5,467 bases of DNA from Bacillota bacterium. GTDB taxonomy: Bacteria > Bacillota > Limnochordia > Limnochordales > ZCTH02-B6. Shown one piece after another: positions 1-5,467 of the stretch. The stretch's first letter is position 1, and each line of letters starts with the position of its first letter. A program made the translations under genes and the position numbers. Below the pieces are notes generated by a model. That model saw nothing but the letters and a program-made list of their open reading frames with translations. It was not told where the DNA came from and searched no databases. The stretch spans positions 1 to 5,467 of the forward strand of contig QGSR01000145.1 in the NCBI GenBank assembly GCA_003387805.1, read 5' to 3'.

Positions 1-104
1 TGCCCCGCCGCGGCTATGACGCCTTTTTCAATCAGCCCGCCCTTGCCCTGACCGCCCCCGGCGGAAGGGTCCACGCCCCGCCCGCTTTTAAGCGGCCACG
101 CCAC
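1..104 (-). CDS. pyrC: Dihydroorotase, N-terminal fragment (runs off the left edge)
   Basis: Dihydroorotase closes carbamoyl-aspartate to dihydroorotate, the step after PyrB in cytoplasmic UMP synthesis. Only about 34 codons are present. The start is GTG at 104-102, preceded by GGGAGG (113-118) with an 8-nt spacer, and it lies inside the 3' end of pyrB, so the genes overlap by 17 bp. The readable peptide has the layout of a cyclic amidohydrolase N-terminus: a basic start, then VDPSAG, then LIEKGVIAAAG, resembling the family pattern 'LLKNGRVVDP...DVLIE.G.IAAIG'. Position after pyrB is the known Bacillota order. No metal-binding HxH motif is seen because it lies beyond the edge. Several expected hydrophobic residues are Gly, Ser or Pro here, which may be real divergence or poor sequence at the contig end. 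An alternative GTG at 74-72 has no good ribosome site. Identity is inferred from position and a short peptide. Confidence 0.68.
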   Translation of the reverse strand, partial: MAWPLKSGRGVDPSAGGGQGKGGLIEKGVIAAAG

Positions 105-1035
105 GCCCGCCGCCTCCCGTCAGCATATACAGCACGGCCATGCGCACCGCCACGCCGTTGGTCACTTGCTCGTGGATGCGGGCCCGGGGATCGTCCAAAA
201 CCTGCGGCACGATCTCCACGCCCAGGTTGGCCGGGCCCGGGTGCAAAATGAGCGCGTCGGGTCGCAGCAGCCGCAGCCGCTCCTCGGTCAGCGCGAAAAA
301 GGCCCGGTACTCGCGCACGTCGGGCAGCAGTCCGTCCTTTTGCCGCTCCCGCTGGATGCGCAGCATGTTGACCACGTCGGCCTCCGGCAGCACCGCATCC
401 AGGTCAAAGCGGACGCGCACGCCCAGCGACTCCAGCCCCGGCGGAATCAGCGTGGGCGGTCCCACCACCGTCACCCGGGCTCCCATGGTCAAGAGGCCCC
501 AAATGTTGGAGCGGGCCACGCGGCTGTGCAAAATGTCGCCCACGAGGACGACGTGCAGCCCGCGGACCGTGCCTTTCGCCTCGCGAATCGTAAACAGGTC
601 CAAAAGCGCCTGCGTCGGGTGCTCGTGCATGCCGTCGCCGGCGTTGATCACCGAGGCGTCGATGACGCGGGAGAGCAGCCGCGGCACGCCCGCGGCCGGG
701 TGCCGGACGACGACGATGTCCGCCCCGAGCGCGGCGATGGTCTGCGCGGTCTCGATCAAACTTTCGCCTTTGACGACGCTGGAGGCGGACACCGTGACGT
801 TGACCACGTCGGCGCTCATCCACTTTCCGGCCAGCTCAAAGGACGTGCGCGTCCGGGTGCTGGGCTCGTAAAACAGGTTCACCATCACCTGGCCGCGCAG
901 CGTGGGCAGCTTTTTCACCGCGCGGCCGAAGATTTGCTTCGTCTCCGCGGCGGTGTCCAGGATGCGCTCGATGCACTCTTTCGGCATGCCGCGCAGGCCG
1001 ATGAGGTGTTCCCGGCGGCGCGGGGACGGGTTCAT
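88..1035 (-). CDS. pyrB: Aspartate carbamoyltransferase, catalytic chain
   Basis: PyrB condenses carbamoyl phosphate with aspartate to carbamoyl-aspartate, the first committed step of cytoplasmic pyrimidine synthesis. The protein is 315 aa, normal for the family (about 300-310). Visible motifs, numbered from the chosen Met: the carbamoyl-phosphate loop STRTR at 59-63, Ser85 and Lys89 of the mobile loop (VVKGES), Arg111-His-Pro, HPTQ at 139-142, GDILHSR ending at Arg172, RIQRER starting at Arg226 (aspartate binding), and HPGP at 265-268. An in-frame GTG at 1041 lies only 1 nt after GGGAGG, whereas ATG at 1035 has a 7-nt spacer, so ATG is preferred. The usual Arg before GVEI, just after HPGP, is Leu here (ANLGVEI). 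No pyrI-type regulatory subunit gene is visible. A terminator lies upstream, and the 3' end overlaps pyrC. Identity is very secure. Confidence 0.97.
   Translation of the reverse strand: MNPSPRRREHLIGLRGMPKECIERILDTAAETKQIFGRAVKKLPTLRGQVMVNLFYEPSTRTRTSFELAGKWMSADVVNVTVSASSVVKGESLIETAQTIAALGADIVVVRHPAAGVPRLLSRVIDASVINAGDGMHEHPTQALLDLFTIREAKGTVRGLHVVLVGDILHSRVARSNIWGLLTMGARVTVVGPPTLIPPGLESLGVRVRFDLDAVLPEADVVNMLRIQRERQKDGLLPDVREYRAFFALTEERLRLLRPDALILHPGPANLGVEIVPQVLDDPRARIHEQVTNGVAVRMAVLYMLTGGGGRGVAA
113..118 (-). promoter_or_regulatory. Ribosome binding site of pyrC, inside pyrB
   Basis: GGGAGG on the minus strand, 8 nt before GTG at 104. It lies within the last codons of pyrB (the Gly-rich tail) and is the main evidence for starting pyrC upstream of the pyrB stop. 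It suggests that translation of the two genes is coupled. Confidence 0.6.
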
Positions 1036-1042
1036 GGACACG

Positions 1043-1048
1043 CCTCCC
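1043..1048 (-). promoter_or_regulatory. Ribosome binding site deciding the pyrB start
   Basis: GGGAGG sits 7 nt before ATG (1035) but only 1 nt before the in-frame GTG (1041). The spacing decides for the ATG and gives a 315-residue protein. Confidence 0.75.
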
Positions 1049-1079
1049 TCGAAAAATGGTGTATGAAAGGGGCCCTAAC

Positions 1080-1114
1080 AAAAAGGCCGCAGCCGCCGAA
1101 ATGCGGCCGCGGCC
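1080..1114 (-). terminator. Intrinsic terminator between uraA and pyrB
   Basis: On the minus strand, GGCCGCGGCCGC (1114-1103) pairs with GCGGCTGCGGCC (1096-1085). This is a 12-bp stem with one G-U pair and a 6-nt loop ATTTCG, followed by five T (1084-1080). It starts 6 nt after the uraA stop and lies 44 nt before the pyrB ATG. In B. subtilis the pyrP-pyrB gap holds a PyrR-controlled attenuator. Here I find neither the PyrR loop consensus nor a convincing antiterminator strand, so it reads as a partial or constitutive terminator setting lower pyrB expression. No clear promoter is seen between it and pyrB. Confidence 0.85.
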
Positions 1115-1119
1115 TGAAT

Positions 1120-3091
<1,972 letters not shown>

Positions 3092-3103
3092 ATGTGACGG
3101 GCT

Positions 3104-3134
3104 CCTTGCCAGCCTCACGGGACTGACTTAAAGG
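3104..3134 (-). promoter_or_regulatory. PyrR RNA-binding loop (anti-antiterminator hairpin)
   Basis: AGTCCCGTGAGGCT at 3124-3111 fits all 14 positions of the PyrR consensus ARUCCNGNGAGGYU. Flanking pairs support the hairpin: GTCAG (3127-3123) with CTGGC (3112-3108), and CCTT (3134-3131) with AAGG (3107-3104), separated by an internal bulge as in known binding loops. The hairpin locks up the GGCAAGG strand needed for antitermination. Confidence 0.9.
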
Positions 3135-3149
3135 ATCCTTTTCCTAGAC

Positions 3150-3178
3150 ATCATAAAGGACGCGTCTCGGCGCGTCAA
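3150..3178 (-). promoter_or_regulatory. Sigma-A-type promoter of the pyr operon
   Basis: The -35 box TTGACG (3178-3173), a 17-bp spacer and the -10 box TATGAT (3155-3150) give five of six matches at each box to the housekeeping consensus. The transcription start is expected near 3143. The -35 box overlaps the TGA stop of the pseudouridine synthase gene. The spacing to the PyrR loop (about 10 nt after the start) is right for a short pyr leader. A 12-bp palindrome AAAGGATCCTTT (3141-3130) marks the predicted 5' end of the RNA. Confidence 0.87.
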
Positions 3179-4089
3179 CCTTCCGCGCGCAAATCGCGCA
3201 GCACCATTTCCATATGCTCCGGCAGCGGCGCCTCGAAAGACACCCACTGGCCGGTGGTCGGATGCTCGAAAGCCAGCTTGACCGCATGGAGGCACTGGCC
3301 CTGCAGGTCCCAGCGGTAGCGGCGCGGCCCGTAGACCTTGTCCCCGACGACGGGGTGGCCCAAGTGGGCGGTATGCACACGAATTTGATGAGTGCGTCCG
3401 GTCCGCAGCACCGCCCGCATGTACGTGTAGTCCTGGAACCGCTCCAGCACCTCGAACTCCGTCTCCGCCGGGCGGCCGTCGGGCACGACGGCCATGCGCT
3501 TCCGGTGGACCGGATGGCGGCCGATGGGCGCCTTGATGCGCGTCCGGTCCGCCCGCACCCGCCCGTGCACGATGAGCACGTACTCGCGGTGCGCCTCCCG
3601 CATCCGGATCTGCGCGGCCAGCGACAGATGGGCGCGGTCGTTTTTCGCCACCACCATCAAGCCGGAGGTGTCCTTGTCCAGGCGGTGAACGATGCCGGGC
3701 CGATCTTCGCCCGCCACGAAAGACAGCGTGCTCCCCCGGGCCAGCAGCGCGTTCACCAGCGTGCCGCCTTTGTGCCCGGCCGCCGGGTGCACCACCATGC
3801 CCTGCGGCTTGTTGATGACGAGCACGTCGTCGTCTTCATAGACGACGTCCAGCGGAATCGGCTCGGGACGGGTCTCGTCCTCCTCCGGCGGCGGCAGTTC
3901 CACCTCGATGCGCTGCCCCGGCCGCACCTGCAGGCTGGCCGGCGCGAGACGGCCGTCCACGCGGACCAGGCCGCTGTCGATGAGCCGCCGGACGTACGAG
4001 CGGGAACGCCCGACGCCGTTGTGGGCCAGCCACCGGTCCAGGCGTTCCGGCCTGGCCTCCGGCGGCACTTCCAGCAAGAGCTGCTCCAA
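3175..4089 (-). CDS. rluD: RluA/RluD-family 23S rRNA pseudouridine synthase
   Basis: This cytoplasmic enzyme isomerises uridine to pseudouridine in RNA. Its B. subtilis counterpart at this locus is YlyB; the exact rRNA target cannot be read from sequence. The 304-aa length equals the family norm. An S4 RNA-binding domain covers about 15-75 (RLDRWLAHNGVGRSRSYVRRLI, SGLVRVDG). The catalytic domain has VVYEDDDVLVINKPQGMVVHP at 82-102, HRLDKDTSGL at 135-144 with the expected nucleophile Asp138, and TGRTHQIRVH at 230-239. The start is TTG at 4089, preceded by AAGGGGGTGA, almost a full anti-16S match, with a 9-nt spacer. This ribosome site covers the lspA stop, and the gap between genes is 6 bp, so translation is probably coupled to lspA. 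The 3' end carries the -35 box of the pyr promoter. No terminator follows, so read-through would enter the attenuator. Confidence 0.93.
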   Translation of the reverse strand: MEQLLLEVPPEARPERLDRWLAHNGVGRSRSYVRRLIDSGLVRVDGRLAPASLQVRPGQRIEVELPPPEEDETRPEPIPLDVVYEDDDVLVINKPQGMVVHPAAGHKGGTLVNALLARGSTLSFVAGEDRPGIVHRLDKDTSGLMVVAKNDRAHLSLAAQIRMREAHREYVLIVHGRVRADRTRIKAPIGRHPVHRKRMAVVPDGRPAETEFEVLERFQDYTYMRAVLRTGRTHQIRVHTAHLGHPVVGDKVYGPRRYRWDLQGQCLHAVKLAFEHPTTGQWVSFEAPLPEHMEMVLRDLRAEG

Positions 4090-4095
4090 CCGTCG

Positions 4096-4893
4096 TCACC
4101 CCCTTCCGTTGTTTCCCGGCGGTTCGTCGTGGCCGGATGTTCCGGCGCCCGACCCCGTCCCGCGCGAGAACGCGCCCAAACCCGTGGCACGCGACGCCGG
4201 GCCCGCGTCGGCCGCACGCGGCGCCGGGCCCGAGTCGGCCGCCGCTCCCGGGCTTGCGGCAGGCTGCTCCGCATCCTGCGCCACGGGCGCTGCCGGATCC
4301 AGACCCGCTTCCGGCTCCAGGGACACTTCCGGCTCCAGGGACACTTCCGGCTCCAGACCCGATTCCGGCACCAGGCCCGCTTCCGACCCCAGGCCCGCTT
4401 CCGGCACCAGGCCCGCTCCCGGCTCCAGGCTCGCTTCCGGATCCAGGCGTGCTTCCGGCCTCGCGGGCTGGAACAGCAGCACCGCGGACATAATGATGAC
4501 GCCCAGGACGATGGCCGTGTCCGCCACGTTGAACACCGGGATCCACGGCACGTCGATGAAATCCAGCACCGCGCCGCGCCAGAGCCGATCGAGCGTGTTG
4601 CCCGCCGCACCACCCAGTCCCAGCGCGATGCCCAGCCGCGCGGCCACGGACTGCCGGCTGATGTAGTCGCGGCGAATCCAGCCGTACACCAGCACGGCCA
4701 CCGACACCGTGATCAGCAGCAGCTGCTGGGACTGAAACAGCCCAAAGGCCGCGCCGGGATTGTACAAGTACGTGAAGCGCAGCAGTCCCGGAATGATGAG
4801 CCGGCTTTCTCCCGGCGTCATGGCGTAGCTGATCCAGCCCTTGGTCGCCTGATCGATGAGGACGACCGCCGGCACGATCCACATCAGCCGCAA
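4096..4893 (-). CDS. lspA: Lipoprotein signal peptidase (signal peptidase II) with a long repeat-containing tail
   Basis: LspA cleaves prolipoprotein signal peptides in the cytoplasmic membrane. From TTG at 4893 the protein is 265 aa, against about 150-170 usual. The core (about 1-142) has all family marks: IDQATK at 13-18, YNPGAAFGLF near 44-53, GGAAGNTLDRLWRGAVLDFID near 94-114, and FNVADT near 121-126. The two catalytic Asp are Asp111 and Asp125. Four membrane helices are apparent. After LLFQPAR a tail of about 120 residues follows: nine tandem acidic hexapeptides like AGLEPE, then an Ala/Pro/Gly/Ser-rich stretch with a duplicated 9-residue unit. In this family the C-terminus is cytoplasmic. 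TTG 4893 is chosen because GGGGAGG lies 8 nt upstream. ATG at 4935 (14 codons longer) has no ribosome site and lies at the predicted transcript start. Core identity is certain; the tail's function is unknown. Confidence 0.95.
   Translation of the reverse strand: MRLMWIVPAVVLIDQATKGWISYAMTPGESRLIIPGLLRFTYLYNPGAAFGLFQSQQLLLITVSVAVLVYGWIRRDYISRQSVAARLGIALGLGGAAGNTLDRLWRGAVLDFIDVPWIPVFNVADTAIVLGVIIMSAVLLFQPARPEARLDPEASLEPGAGLVPEAGLGSEAGLVPESGLEPEVSLEPEVSLEPEAGLDPAAPVAQDAEQPAASPGAAADSGPAPRAADAGPASRATGLGAFSRGTGSGAGTSGHDEPPGNNGRG
4196..4242 (-). repeat. Imperfect 27-bp direct duplication in the LspA tail
   Basis: GCCGGGCCCGCGTCGGCCGC (4196-4215) recurs with one change at 4223-4242, 27 bp on. In the lspA frame this is a repeated nonapeptide, AADSGPAPR followed by AADAGPASR. 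It is separate from the 18-bp array and shows that the distal tail also grew by duplication. Confidence 0.75.
4291..4452 (-). repeat. Nine tandem 18-bp repeats coding hexapeptides in the LspA tail
   Basis: Nine consecutive 18-bp units with no gaps read, on the plus strand, close to TTCCGGCTCCAGGCCCGC. In the lspA frame each codes for six residues of the type (A/V/S)(G/S/R)L(E/V/D/G)(P/S)(E/G/A). Two units (4309-4326 and 4327-4344) are identical at DNA level. The rest differ by a few bases, mostly giving conservative changes. A tenth degenerate unit may follow at 4453-4470. Because the unit is a multiple of three, all frames stay open and produce spurious antisense and alternative-frame ORFs. 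The unit length suggests growth by slippage or unequal exchange. Confidence 0.93.
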
Positions 4894-4901
4894 GCTGTCG
4901 G

Positions 4902-4908
4902 CCTCCCC
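4902..4908 (-). promoter_or_regulatory. Ribosome binding site deciding the lspA start
   Basis: GGGGAGG lies 8 nt before TTG at 4893. The resulting N-terminus (RLMWIVPAVVLIDQATK) looks like a standard LspA start leading straight into helix 1. The upstream ATG at 4935 would add 14 polar residues and has no such site. Confidence 0.65.
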
Positions 4909-4945
4909 GTCGACGGTCCAGCGCGTCCGTGCCATATCTTTATAG

Positions 4946-4974
4946 ATTCTAGCACAGCGTCACTGGCCCAACAA
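4946..4974 (-). promoter_or_regulatory. Probable promoter of lspA
   Basis: TTGTTG (4974-4969), a 17-bp spacer and TAGAAT (4951-4946) are visible. The -10 box matches the housekeeping consensus at five of six positions; the -35 box is weak. The start is expected near 4939, giving a leader of about 45 nt to the TTG start with its ribosome site. The promoter straddles the stop codon of the preceding zinc-finger gene. The rluD-type gene is probably co-transcribed. Confidence 0.5.
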
Positions 4975-5181
4975 CCAGGTGTCATGGCCGTCAGTGATGG
5001 TTTCCGCTTCCGGCTCGTCGGAAGGAGTGTTGGACGTCCCGTGACTGGCCACGTCGCGCCAGACGTCTTCCGCATCGTACGCGGCCACGTTCGGACCACC
5101 CGTGGGATCGCCGTGGGTGCGCCCGAAAGGCGGCGTCAGCACGGCCTCCTCCGCAGGCCGCCGTCCTGTTGGTCCCCGGCG
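4960..5181 (-). CDS. YteA/YlyA-family DksA/TraR-like regulator, C-terminal part
   Basis: The readable C-terminus contains RRPAEEAVLTPPFGR, then AAYDAEDVWRDVASHGTSNTPSD, then an acidic end. This matches the distinctive C-terminal pattern of the YteA family of DksA/TraR-type zinc-finger proteins (EEE..PFG, then APYDSEDSYQDVEKYGNSQTPQD in B. subtilis YteA). Such proteins act in the cytoplasm, probably on RNA polymerase; the exact role is not known to me. A homologue, ylyA, precedes lspA in B. subtilis, so the context agrees. The frame stays open to the right edge, but only up to about 5181 does it look like the family. Further upstream the coding sequence is frame-shifted and loses its cysteines within degraded sequence. 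A GTG at 5142 lies inside the homologous part and is not the true start. The gene is partial, and broken or badly sequenced. Confidence 0.72.
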   Translation of the reverse strand, partial: RRGPTGRRPAEEAVLTPPFGRTHGDPTGGPNVAAYDAEDVWRDVASHGTSNTPSDEPEAETITDGHDTWLLGQ

Positions 5182-5467
5182 TGGGAGTGGGGCGCCCCCG
5201 GGTCCATGGCCGGCGGGCCCGTGGACCGCCGGCCCCGGGCCGGTCGCCCTCGCGCCAGGCGCTCCTCCGCCGGCAGGTCCGCTGCCCGCCGGCCTCGTGC
5301 CGGCTGGTCCTGTGCCCGCTGCGCCCGCGCCCGTCGGCGCCCCTCCCGTTGGTCCGGCGCCCGGCGCCCCCCCCTCCGCCGGTCCCCCGCCCCGCGGCCC
5401 CCCTCCTGCTCGTCCCGCCCCCCGCCGCCCCCCCTCCCCTCCTCCCCCCCCCCCCCCCCCCCCCCCC
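5182..5467. other. Degenerating C-rich low-complexity contig end
   Basis: Plus-strand composition decays stepwise: the last A is at 5275, the last G at 5427, the last T at 5443, and 5444-5467 is 24 C in a row. On the minus strand a ghost of the YteA-type zinc-finger region may be read in shifting frames: R-H-E-A-G-G-Q near 5302-5282, where R-C-E-x-C-G-Q would be expected, and AEERLA near 5270-5253. No intact gene can be supported here. The pattern looks more like failing base calls or assembly at a contig end than a biological repeat. Confidence 0.75.

Noticed and set aside
1036..1060. CGAGGGAGGCGTGTCC before pyrB as a PyrR binding loop
   Set aside because: It shares GAGG with the consensus but lacks the ARUCC part in the right order; it is explained as the pyrB ribosome binding site.
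4291..4452. CRISPR array
   Set aside because: Units are 18 bp and directly adjacent with no spacers, and they encode a regular hexapeptide in the lspA frame.
3836..4882. Long alternative minus-strand frames across lspA/rluD with Gly-Ser-Pro or Trp-Arg-Lys repeats
   Set aside because: They are frame-shifted readings of the 18-bp repeat, whose length is a multiple of three and so keeps every frame open. The LspA and RluD motifs are in the other frames.
5142..5160. Small complete gene starting at GTG 5142
   Set aside because: Family similarity continues in frame upstream of 5142 (RRPAEEA), so the GTG is internal to a larger gene.

Overview
The window looks like a piece of chromosome from a GC-rich member of the Bacillota (Firmicutes). 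Every confident gene is on the minus strand. Read 5'->3' on that strand, the order is yteA/ylyA-like regulator (3' part), lspA, rluD-type pseudouridine synthase, pyrR, uraA/pyrP, pyrB, pyrC (5' part). This is the lspA-ylyB-pyrR-pyrP-pyrB-pyrC order known from Bacillus subtilis, with a DksA/TraR-like gene before lspA. The strong GC bias, the GTG and TTG starts and the near-perfect Shine-Dalgarno sites fit a high-GC, possibly thermophilic Bacillota lineage. I cannot name the genus from sequence alone.

Right part (about 3175-5467): the last ~300 bases degrade into C-rich low-complexity sequence ending in 24 pure C. Just inside lies the C-terminal part of a YteA-family zinc-finger protein, in frame to about 5181, with frame-shifted, eroded remnants further out. 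A promoter at the 3' end of this gene drives lspA (lipoprotein signal peptidase). LspA carries an unusually long C-terminal tail containing nine tandem hexapeptides encoded by an 18-bp repeat. The pseudouridine synthase gene follows after 6 bp, with its ribosome binding site lying across the lspA stop codon.

Middle (about 2997-3178): a compact pyrimidine control region. A strong sigma-A-type promoter (TTGACG, 17 bp, TATGAT) overlaps the rluD stop codon. The leader contains an exact match to the PyrR RNA-binding consensus, an antiterminator strand, and an 11-bp perfect intrinsic terminator directly before pyrR. When UMP-bound PyrR holds the binding loop, the antiterminator strand is sequestered and the terminator forms, so the operon is shut off when pyrimidines are plentiful. 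A 20-codon leader ORF with its own ribosome binding site sits inside this switch and ends at the terminator's first base.

Left part (1-2969): pyrR (RNA-binding attenuator and uracil phosphoribosyltransferase family), uraA (uracil uptake, NCS2 family), pyrB (aspartate carbamoyltransferase) and the first ~34 codons of pyrC (dihydroorotase). pyrR/uraA and pyrB/pyrC overlap. Between uraA and pyrB is a second strong intrinsic terminator with no visible PyrR loop, which should make the biosynthetic genes less expressed than, or separately controlled from, the regulator and permease.

This is mainly a core housekeeping region. I see no mobile element, CRISPR array, tRNA or rRNA. The points most worth a second look are the leader ORF inside the attenuator, the repeat tail of LspA, the uraA-pyrB terminator, and the eroded contig edge.
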